From UBA2965 sp036526135 (GTDB lineage: Bacteria; Pseudomonadota; Gammaproteobacteria; Pseudomonadales; Azotimanducaceae), in assembly GCA_036526135.1 (NCBI GenBank), contig DATCZA010000068.1, forward strand, positions 62,001 to 126,000: 64,000 nt of DNA, written 5' to 3'. The notes beneath the pieces were generated by a model, which did no database searches, was not told the DNA's origin, and saw only the letters and a list, made by a program, of their open reading frames with translations. The stretch's first letter is position 1, and each line of letters opens with the position of its first letter. Of the stretch, positions 57,657 to 64,000 are shown piece after piece. Position numbers and translations under genes: made by a program.

Positions 57657-57696
57657 AGTTTGACGCCCAGGAGGGGCCGGGGTTCGCCTTTCATCG

Positions 57697-58395
57697 TCAC
57701 TGCTCCACGCTGATCTTGAGCGCTGCCTGAACGCCGAAGGGCGCCGTGGTCAGCGCCAGCATCGTGATGGCGGCAAGCCAGTAGAGCTGACCTGCCGCCC
57801 CCGTCCCCGCCATGTCCGCGCTGACCGCGCCGGCGCCAAATATTAAAACCGGCACATACAAAGGCAAAATCAGAAGCCCCAGAAGCACCCCGCCCCTGCG
57901 CAGCCCGACGGTGAGCGCAGCGCCCACGGCGCCCAAAAGGCTCAGGGCCGGCGTGCCCAGCAGCAGGGTCGCCGCAAGCGTTGGCACGCTGGCGGCCGGC
58001 AGAGACAGGATCAACGCCGCCAGCGGGGCGAGCAGGGTCATGGCCAGGCCGCTGACGCACCACTGCGCGGTAATCTTCGCCAGCAGGGGCACGAAGAGCG
58101 GCTCGGCCAGCAACAGCATCTGCTCCAGCGTCCCGTCATCGTAATCGCTGCGAAACAACGCTTCCAGCGACAACATGCTGGCGAGCAGCACCAGCACCCA
58201 GATGATGCCCGGGGCGTGCTCGCGCAGGTCGTCGGGCCCGCCCCCGGCGCCAAGGGCAAAGAGCGTCATCGCGAGGAAAAGGAACACGAGCGGGTTCACC
58301 GCCACACCCACCGATCGTGCCGTCGTCTGCAGCTCGCGCCGCAGCTGAGCCCGGAACAGGCCGGCCACCGTGTTCTCCTTCGCGGAGCCGCTCAT
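57697..58395 (-). CDS. ccmB: Haem exporter permease CcmB
   Basis: A 232-residue membrane protein with about six helices, the permease of the CcmAB ABC transporter. Family marks include VNPLVFLFLAMTLFALG, LLASMLSLEALFRSDYDDGTLEQML and LLILPLYVPVLIFGAGAV. The long in-frame extension upstream is inside ccmA and not used; the ATG at 58393-58395 overlaps the ccmA stop by 4 bases. Confidence 0.95.
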   Translation of the reverse strand: MSGSAKENTVAGLFRAQLRRELQTTARSVGVAVNPLVFLFLAMTLFALGAGGGPDDLREHAPGIIWVLVLLASMLSLEALFRSDYDDGTLEQMLLLAEPLFVPLLAKITAQWCVSGLAMTLLAPLAALILSLPAASVPTLAATLLLGTPALSLLGAVGAALTVGLRRGGVLLGLLILPLYVPVLIFGAGAVSADMAGTGAAGQLYWLAAITMLALTTAPFGVQAALKISVEQ

Positions 58396-59003
58396 CGACC
58401 CAGGCTCAGCAGGCGCGAACGCTCGAGCCCGAGGGGCTGATGGGTCGCTGCCACCACGGCCCCGCCGCCGTCCATATGCGCGGTGACGAGCGTCACGGCG
58501 AGCTCCTGCCCCGGGCCGTCCAGCGCGGTCAGCGGCTCGTCGAGCAACCACAGCGGCGAGCGGCAGACGAGCAGCCGGGCCAGCGCCACCCGACGCTGCT
58601 GGCCGGCGGACAGGTGCTGGCAGGCGGTACGCTCGTAACCGGCCATGCCCACACGCTCCAGCGCCGGCAGCACGGCGTCTGCGGTTCCCCGCAAAGCGGC
58701 GTACCAAGCCAGGTTCTGCTCAGCCGACAGCAGCGGGTTCAGACCCAGCCGATGTCCCGCATAGAGAAACTCGGCAGTCTCGACGACGCCTTCAAAGTCT
58801 GGATACAGGCCGGCAATGCAGCGCAGAAGCGTCGACTTTCCGCTGCCGTTGGGGCCATGCAGCTCCACGCACTCACCAGCCCCGAGTTCCAGGGAGAGCT
58901 CCGTGAACAGCTGCCGACCGCCTCGGCGGCAGCCGGCGTCGACGACCCGGAGCAACGGCGCAGCTGCTGCTCCAACCTGGTCTGGTTCCAAAGGCGCTGG
59001 CAA
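58392..59003 (-). CDS. ccmA: Haem exporter ATP-binding protein CcmA
   Basis: A 203-residue ABC ATPase with Walker A GPNGSGKST, signature LSAGQQRRVALARLL and Walker B LWLLDEPLTALD, plus the H-loop in AATHQPLGL. The frame starts with TTG at 59001-59003 (MPAPLEPDQ); the true start may be a little later. The gene follows ppnN by 18 bases, suggesting co-transcription. Confidence 0.93.
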   Translation of the reverse strand: MPAPLEPDQVGAAAAPLLRVVDAGCRRGGRQLFTELSLELGAGECVELHGPNGSGKSTLLRCIAGLYPDFEGVVETAEFLYAGHRLGLNPLLSAEQNLAWYAALRGTADAVLPALERVGMAGYERTACQHLSAGQQRRVALARLLVCRSPLWLLDEPLTALDGPGQELAVTLVTAHMDGGGAVVAATHQPLGLERSRLLSLGR

Positions 59004-59021
59004 GGCGATGACCGTCCAGAC

Positions 59022-60410
59022 CTACCCGGCGGCAACCCGGTAGCAGGGCTCGTAGGGGCCGATGAGCTTCATGCGGCCGTTCTCGGAGAAGCTTCGCAGC
59101 AGCTGCTCGAGCGCGCCGATGAGGTGCCGGTCGCTGTGCAGCTCGAACGGCCCGTGGCTTTCGATCATGCGAATGCCGTCGTCCTTCACGTTACCCGTGA
59201 CGATGGCCGAGAAGGCGCGCCGCAGATTGACCACCAGCTCATGGGCCGGCAGGTCGGCGCTCAGGCGCAGGGCGGCGACGTTTTCATGGGTGACCTTGAA
59301 CGGTTGCTGGTGAGCGAGGGGAACGTTGAGCAACCAGTTGAAATAGTAGGCGTCACCCACCTGGCGCCGGTGCCGGCGCACCCGACGGACCCGGCGGCCG
59401 ATCCGGGTGCCCACCTCCTCCGCGTCGCCTATCACGATGTCGTAGAAGCGGGCCACCTCGTCGCCCAGCGAAAGCCTGAGGAAGGCATCGAGCTCAAAAA
59501 AGTAGTCCGCGCTCTCCGCGGGACCGGTGAAGATCAACGGCATCTCCTCGCCCTCGTTGGCGGGATCGAGCAGCACGCCGAGCAGGTAGAGGATTTCCTC
59601 CACGGTGCCCGCGCCGCCCGGAAACACCAGCACGCCGTGACCGATGCGGAGGAAGGCCTCTAGCCGTTTCTCGATGTCGGGCAGTATTACCAGATCGCTC
59701 ACCATGGGGTTCGGCGGCTCGGCGGCAATGATTCCCGGCTCCGTGAGGCCTACGTAACGAGCGTCCTGCTGGCGCTGCTTGGCGTGGCCGACCGCCGCGC
59801 CCTTCATCGGTCCCTTCATGGCCCCCGGACCGCAGCCCGTGCAGATGTCTAGGCCCCGCAGACCGAGGTGGTAGCCGACTTCCTTGGTGTACTCGTACTC
59901 GGTCCGGGAAATCGAGTGGCCGCCCCAGCAGACCACGGTGCGCGGCGGCAGGTCGGGACGTAGAACCCGGGCATTCTTGAGGATATGGAAAATCGCATCC
60001 GTGATCCCCTCGGAGCTGTTCAGATCGAAAAGATCGCTGTCCGCTATGTCCGTACCGATGTAGACGATGTCCCGCAGCACCGAGAAGAGGTGCTGACGCA
60101 CCCCCTCGATCATCCGGCCATCGACGAACGCGGAAGCCGGCGCGTTCTTGATGATCAGCTTGACGCCCCGCGTGCGTCGGGCGACCTCGATGCTGAAGTC
60201 GGCGTACTCTCTGAAGATGGCGGCAGCATCGTCGGATTCGCTGCCCGTGTTCAGGACGGCCAGCGCGCAGCGCCGGAACAGATCGAGCAGCGGCGACTCG
60301 GCCGCGGTGCTGGCCAGCGCGTTGACCTCGAGCTGCGAGAGCAGCTCCAGGGATCCCCTCGGGCTGACGTGGACGTCGACCTTGCGAATCTGACCGGTTG
60401 TGGTGTTCAT
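59022..60410 (-). CDS. ppnN: Pyrimidine/purine nucleotide 5'-monophosphate nucleosidase PpnN
   Basis: LOG-family enzyme that splits nucleoside monophosphates into base and ribose 5-phosphate; E. coli PpnN is controlled by (p)ppGpp. The 462-residue protein has the central Rossmann lyase domain with CTGCGPGAMKGPMKGA and FPGGAGTVEEILYL (the GGxGTxxE motif) and the flanking N- and C-terminal regions of the long form (E. coli ~454). The start is the ATG at 60408-60410; the upstream frame has no homology. It lies directly before ccmABCDEFGHI. Confidence 0.95.
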   Translation of the reverse strand: MNTTTGQIRKVDVHVSPRGSLELLSQLEVNALASTAAESPLLDLFRRCALAVLNTGSESDDAAAIFREYADFSIEVARRTRGVKLIIKNAPASAFVDGRMIEGVRQHLFSVLRDIVYIGTDIADSDLFDLNSSEGITDAIFHILKNARVLRPDLPPRTVVCWGGHSISRTEYEYTKEVGYHLGLRGLDICTGCGPGAMKGPMKGAAVGHAKQRQQDARYVGLTEPGIIAAEPPNPMVSDLVILPDIEKRLEAFLRIGHGVLVFPGGAGTVEEILYLLGVLLDPANEGEEMPLIFTGPAESADYFFELDAFLRLSLGDEVARFYDIVIGDAEEVGTRIGRRVRRVRRHRRQVGDAYYFNWLLNVPLAHQQPFKVTHENVAALRLSADLPAHELVVNLRRAFSAIVTGNVKDDGIRMIESHGPFELHSDRHLIGALEQLLRSFSENGRMKLIGPYEPCYRVAAG

Positions 60411-60634
60411 GCCGGGAAGTCTACCGATTCGCGCTGCCGACACCCACCGCTCGATGCGCCGCGCCGGCCGAGCCGGCCCGCATCGGGCGGTAACCCAAAG
60501 CGGATTCTGATAGTGTACCCGCGGGGCGCGCGTCCGGCCTGACGCGCTTGCGGGCACGGTCGATTCGAAGGCGATCGGCCCGGGAAAGCCGTGTGCCCCA
60601 GCCCAAGAGAATTTCGATCGGAAGAGGAGGATCG
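60411..60634. other. Divergent spacer between ppnN and a TonB receptor
   Basis: About 224 bases with no gene. GAGGAGG at 60624-60630 is the ribosome site of the receptor. TGATAGTGT near 60507 is AT-richer than its surroundings and might hold a promoter. No Fur-box-like 19-mer was seen. Confidence 0.4.
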
Positions 60635-62731
60635 ATGTCCGGGTCCAGCATGATCCGTGCACTGCTCGCCGTGGCCGCGCTTTGCAGCGCGACCGGCGCC
60701 GCCACTGGCAACGAGCCGACGGACACCGCTGGCCCCGCGCTGGAGGAGCTCGTCGTCAGCGCGACACGCACGAACCGCACGGTTCGCGAGGTCCCGGCTG
60801 CCGTCAGCGTGGTTGGCCGGGAGGACATCCAGCTCGGGCGGCAGCAGCTCGGCCTCGACGAGGCCCTCGGTCGGGTTCCGGGACTTTTCTCCCAGAACCG
60901 CTACAACTTCGCCCAGGACCTGCGTCTGTCCATCCGCGGATTCGGCGCCAGGGCGAATTTCGGCATCCGCGGCCTGAAGCTGATTGCCGACGGCATCCCT
61001 GCGACCACGGCCGACGGCCAGAGTGGCGTCGACGACATCGACCTGGGGTCGCTCGACCGCATCGAGGTGATCCGCGGACCGTCGTCCTCGCTGTACGGCG
61101 CGTCCTCCGGCGGCGTCATCAACCTGATGACGGAGGACGGCCCGGAGCGTCCGTTCGTCGAAGCCGGCGTCACCCTCGGCGAGTACGACCAGCAGCGATA
61201 CCAGCTCAAAGCGGGCGGTCAGACCGGACGGCTGAACTACCTGGCCAGCGCCTCGCATCTGGCTTACGACGGGTATCGCGAGCACTCGAGGGTGGAGTCG
61301 ACAATCTTCAACTCCAAATTCCGGTACGGGATCGACTCGGCGTCGAACCTCACGGTGATCGTCAACCTGGTCGACTCGCCGACGGCAGACGACGCCGGCG
61401 CCATTACCCAAGCCCAGGTCGAGGACGATCCCCGGCAGGCGCAGCAGAGGAACTTGAGCTCCAACGCCGGTGAATCCATCGAACAGCAGAAGCTCGGCAT
61501 CATCTATGACCGCGCTCTCGACGACCGCAACGCGATCACGCTGCGCAACTACTACGTCTGGCGCGACTTCCAGGCGTTTCTGCCCATCGGCACCCACATC
61601 CCCTTCGTCGCCGACGACGGCGTGGTGGAGTTCGACCGCTTCTTCTGGGGCGGCGGAATCCAGTGGCGCTTCGCCGATTCGCTGTTCGGCCGGCCGTTCC
61701 AGATGAGCGCTGGGGTGGACGCGGACATCCAGGAGGATGATCGCCAGCGCTATCTCAACGAGGCCGGCGTAAAAGGGGCCCTGGCCTTCGACCAGCTGGA
61801 GAAGGCCGAAGCCTACGGCGCCTACCTGCGGGGAGAAATCGGACTGGCCGATTCGGTCCGCCTTGCCCTGGGGATACGCTGGGACACGGTCGACCTGTCG
61901 GTGGACGACAGTTTCTTGGACAACGCAGACCAGTCCGCGGACCTGGACTTTGACGAGTTGAGCCCCTCGGTCGGCCTGGTCTGGGATCTGGGCGAGAACT
62001 GGAGCGCTTACGCGAACTACGCCACCGCCTTCGAGACACCCACCTTCACCGAGCTTGCCGTTCCCGCAAGAGACCTCGACGTGAGCCTTGGCGGCTTTGC
62101 GAACGTCTCGGCCCAGGAGGCGCAGAGCTTCGAGGCCGGTTTGCGCGGCGGCCTGCTCGACGGCGCCCTGTACGTCGAGGCAGCCGCTTTCACCATGGAA
62201 GTGGACGACGAGATCACCAGCGTTTCCAACATCGGCAATCGGTCCTTCTTCGCCAACGCGGACACCGACCGGCGCGGGATCGAGACCTTCGCCAACCTCG
62301 CCTTCGAGGGCGGGCTCGAGCTGAGCCTGGCGTACACGTACTCGGACTTCGAGTTCGATCGGTTCGAGGACAACGAGGACTTCGAAGGCAACGCCCTTCC
62401 CGGACTGCCCGAGCATCAGCTCTTTGCTGAGATCAAGTACCGGCATCGCTCGGGCGCCTACGCCGTCGCCGACGTTCTGCACGTCAGCAAGCTGTACGTG
62501 AACAACGCCAATTCCGGCACCAGCGAAGCGTCCACCGTCGCCAATCTTCGAGTCGGCGCGTCCTTGGCGCTGGGCCAGTGGCAGCTCGATCCGTTTCTCG
62601 GCGTCAACAACCTCTTCGACGAGAACTACATTTCCAACGTGCGCATCAACGGGTTCGGCGGCAGGCTGTTCGAGCCAGCTCCGAAACGGAACATCTACGG
62701 CGGCGTGGCCGTTCGCTACGTGCTGCGCTGA
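60635..62731 (+). CDS. TonB-dependent outer-membrane receptor, YncD/PqqU-like
   Basis: A 698-residue beta-barrel receptor. After a signal peptide (MIRALLAVAALCSATGAA region) comes a TonB-box-like EELVVSATR and a plug domain with SIRGFGARANFGIRGLKLIADGIPATTADGQSG and RIEVIRGPSSSLYGASSGGVI. This pattern is that of the YncD group, whose E. coli member (PqqU) takes up pyrroloquinoline quinone. The barrel ends with VRYVLR, a terminal aromatic-type motif needed for insertion. The start ATG is preceded by AGGAGG with 4-base spacing. Substrate is inferred from family only. Confidence 0.9.
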   Translation: MSGSSMIRALLAVAALCSATGAATGNEPTDTAGPALEELVVSATRTNRTVREVPAAVSVVGREDIQLGRQQLGLDEALGRVPGLFSQNRYNFAQDLRLSIRGFGARANFGIRGLKLIADGIPATTADGQSGVDDIDLGSLDRIEVIRGPSSSLYGASSGGVINLMTEDGPERPFVEAGVTLGEYDQQRYQLKAGGQTGRLNYLASASHLAYDGYREHSRVESTIFNSKFRYGIDSASNLTVIVNLVDSPTADDAGAITQAQVEDDPRQAQQRNLSSNAGESIEQQKLGIIYDRALDDRNAITLRNYYVWRDFQAFLPIGTHIPFVADDGVVEFDRFFWGGGIQWRFADSLFGRPFQMSAGVDADIQEDDRQRYLNEAGVKGALAFDQLEKAEAYGAYLRGEIGLADSVRLALGIRWDTVDLSVDDSFLDNADQSADLDFDELSPSVGLVWDLGENWSAYANYATAFETPTFTELAVPARDLDVSLGGFANVSAQEAQSFEAGLRGGLLDGALYVEAAAFTMEVDDEITSVSNIGNRSFFANADTDRRGIETFANLAFEGGLELSLAYTYSDFEFDRFEDNEDFEGNALPGLPEHQLFAEIKYRHRSGAYAVADVLHVSKLYVNNANSGTSEASTVANLRVGASLALGQWQLDPFLGVNNLFDENYISNVRINGFGGRLFEPAPKRNIYGGVAVRYVLR

Positions 62732-62749
62732 TGGTTCGGGGAGCGCCGA

Positions 62750-62980
62750 TTACCCCGCGCTCTGCAGCGCTCTGACGCTGGCGTAGGTGGATACGCAGTA
62801 AGGCACCAGCACGGTCAGCGCCATCTTGCCGGCCTGCACCGGGCCGACGTCTCCGGACAACAGCGCGTCGCCGTGGTTGATGGCGATGAGAATGACCCCG
62901 ACCAGAAGCGCCGTCCGGGCGGCTCGCGCGACCACGTCCGGGCGGGCGGCCAGACGCAGAAACCCGTGTTGCGTGCTCAT
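62750..62980 (-). CDS. NrtS-like nitrate/nitrite transporter
   Basis: A 76-residue membrane protein with two hydrophobic helices (ARTALLVGVILIAINHGDALL and KMALTVLVPYCVSTYASV). The INHGDALLSG and LVPYCVSTY segments match the small NrtS transporters first described in cyanobacteria. The ATG overlaps the stop of the upstream gene by 4 bases. No nitrate or nitrite reductase is in view. Confidence 0.85.
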   Translation of the reverse strand: MSTQHGFLRLAARPDVVARAARTALLVGVILIAINHGDALLSGDVGPVQAGKMALTVLVPYCVSTYASVRALQSAG

Positions 62981-63486
62981 CGCAGACGAAGGGCGAACGA
63001 TACCGCGCCAGACTCTCCGGGCTCGAGAGCCTGCTGGTAGGCCCAGCGAATCGAGGCATATTCGGAGGGCTCGGCGAGCCGCTGCCCGTCTCCGCGTTGG
63101 ACCATCAGGCCCGACGGCTCGGCGAAGGTTTCTCCATCGACCGAGAAGGTAATGAAGGTGTCCTCACCCGCCGCGCTGCCCTCCACATACTCGGCCACCT
63201 CGGGAATCGGGTTGGTGATGACGATGCTTCCTGCGGCCACCTCCTCTCGCCCCTCGTTGGCAAACGTGATGGTGTAGAGCAGCTCGTCGCCGGGAAGCAC
63301 CTCGTCCGCGGCCACGAGCCGTCGCTCGACCTGCCCGTCCAGGCCCTGCGCGATCTCGTACCTGGCCACCGTGTTGGAGAGCGTTACGCGCGCTGCTGCT
63401 TCAGGGGGGTATGCCGTCGAGGCGAGGAGGCCGGTGGCAACGAGCACCAACCAGACCGTGTTTCGCCTCAGCACATTCAAGATCAC
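62977..63486 (-). CDS. Exported DUF11-like domain protein
   Basis: A 169-residue protein with a signal peptide (LNVLRRNTVWLVLVATGLLASTA) and one beta-sandwich unit of the DUF11/CARDB-like kind: LPGDELLYTITFANEGREEVAAGSIVITNPIP and ALEPGESGAVSFALRLR. Such domains are found in cell-surface and adhesin-like proteins. A GTG at 63484-63486 with GGAGGAA 4 bases upstream was chosen; later TTG or GTG codons are possible, and a further in-frame ATG at 63567 gives no signal peptide at its end. It is coupled to the NrtS-like gene. Confidence 0.7.
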   Translation of the reverse strand: MILNVLRRNTVWLVLVATGLLASTAYPPEAAARVTLSNTVARYEIAQGLDGQVERRLVAADEVLPGDELLYTITFANEGREEVAAGSIVITNPIPEVAEYVEGSAAGEDTFITFSVDGETFAEPSGLMVQRGDGQRLAEPSEYASIRWAYQQALEPGESGAVSFALRLR

Positions 63487-63566
63487 ACTTCCTCCAGAGC
63501 CTTCCGGCACGCTTGGACCCTCCGTTCCGGGAATCGATGTTCTCACACCCAGCGCATCGCAGACCA

Positions 63567-63812
63567 TTACCGAGCAGGTTTGATGTCAATGCTGCGGGTG
63601 AGAGGGTCGAAGTAGATGACCGCATCACCACTTTCGAGCTGCTTGCGGACCAGCGCGCGCTTCTCCGCGAGCGTGAATTCCCGATGTCCGTAGTCGGTGC
63701 CCTCGCGCAGCACGAACGACTCGACGACGCCCGCAAGGGCTTCCTCCGAGAGCTCCGACAGGGGAACTTTGATCGCCGCCCCATCATTTTCGTGACCTGA
63801 TCCGCATCCCAT
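63567..63812 (-). CDS. yheU: YheU family protein (UPF0270)
   Basis: An 81-residue protein of unknown function. The core [27 protein letters not shown], then [24 protein letters not shown] closely follows E. coli YheU ([27 protein letters not shown]). The N-terminal ~14 residues ([14 protein letters not shown]) are not conserved, so the true start could be slightly later, though no other start is nearby. Confidence 0.9.
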   Translation of the reverse strand: [81 protein letters not shown]

Positions 63813-63899
63813 GTCGCTCGCCTTGAATTTCTGAACCTAAGGTGCGTTACTTCCCCTTACTGAAATCGTCATACCGGCGTTCCAACAGGACGGGGCACC

Positions 63900-64000
63900 A
63901 TGGCCGAACCAGATCACATACTCGTCGTCGAAGACGAGCCGATTACCCGCGAGCAACTCGTATCCTACTTCGAGGAAGAAGGTTTCCGCGTCACTTCGAC
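63900..64000 (+). CDS. Response regulator, 5' end only
   Basis: The window ends inside this gene. The 33 visible residues begin MAEPDHILVVEDEPITREQL, the first strand and acidic pair of a receiver domain. The VVEDEPITRE spelling is typical of OmpR-type regulators of the ArcA/TorR group, but the output domain is outside the window. GGACGGGG just upstream is a weak ribosome site. Confidence 0.85.
   Translation, partial: MAEPDHILVVEDEPITREQLVSYFEEEGFRVTS

Noticed and set aside
1..64000. tRNA, rRNA, prophage, transposase or CRISPR arrays
   Set aside because: None found by eye on either strand; the only repeats are short and in-frame or intergenic duplications.

Overview
The window is a GC-rich, densely coded stretch of a bacterial chromosome, almost certainly from a gammaproteobacterium. 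Support comes from several gammaproteobacterial gene associations: rnt beside grxD, smc-zipA-ligA, a ccmABCDEFGHI operon, a PhoP/PhoQ-type pair, PpnN, and class Ia NrdAB with a long ATP-cone-containing NrdA. I cannot name a genus. The mix of fatty-acyl catabolism genes, sulfide:quinone oxidoreductase, nitrate/nitrite transport and cytochrome c maturation suggests a respiring environmental (perhaps marine) organism of the Chromatiales/Woeseiales/Halieaceae type, but that is inference. No rRNA, tRNA, CRISPR array, insertion sequence or prophage was seen. Several genes seem to start with TTG or GTG.

Layout. 1-5767: arginine biosynthesis (argG running off the left edge, argD-argF) interrupted by RNase T, monothiol glutaredoxin and a PatB/MalY C-S lyase. 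5794-10928: a large PilZ-DUF1631-GGDEF-EAL protein with degenerate output motifs beside an intact membrane diguanylate cyclase. 11057-17364: glycerol kinase, then a 505-base control region with NrdR-box-like and DnaA-box-like sites, then nrdA-nrdB. 17389-23808 (minus): nine co-oriented envelope genes (glycine-zipper protein, periplasmic protein, lipoprotein, ExbB/MotA-like channel, ExbD-like partner, exported protein, SPOR protein, SLT lytic transglycosylase, small exported protein). I do not recognise this set as a named system, and it is the best candidate here for something undescribed. 24002-25255: sulfide:quinone oxidoreductase. 25272-31673: a probable acyl-CoA catabolic cluster (hydrolase, paired acyl-CoA dehydrogenases, methyltransferase, two HCCA-isomerase-like proteins, enoyl-CoA hydratase). 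31684-34728: double-CDGSH protein and a DUF349 protein. 34725-37655 (minus): glycine-zipper protein, PepSY protein, PhoP- and PhoQ-like pair. 37736-39076: glycerate kinase and a decayed DoxX-like gene. 39114-44661: M16 lipoprotein peptidase, DinG helicase, transglycosylase-like lipoprotein. 44654-51981 (minus): gntR, smc, zipA, ligA. 52087-60410 (minus): ppnN-ccmABCDEFGHI. 60635-64000: TonB-dependent receptor, NrtS-like transporter, DUF11-like exported protein, YheU and the start of a response regulator.

How the parts work together: ppnN-ccm is almost continuously overlapped and would supply the cytochromes c that a respiring cell with an SQR needs. The smc-zipA-ligA string ties chromosome organisation, division and DNA joining together. 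NrdAB makes dNTPs under probable NrdR (and perhaps DnaA) control. The 17-24 kb operon has all the parts expected of a proton-driven inner-membrane motor acting on the periplasm or peptidoglycan: a channel pair, exported and lipoprotein partners, a SPOR protein and a muralytic enzyme.
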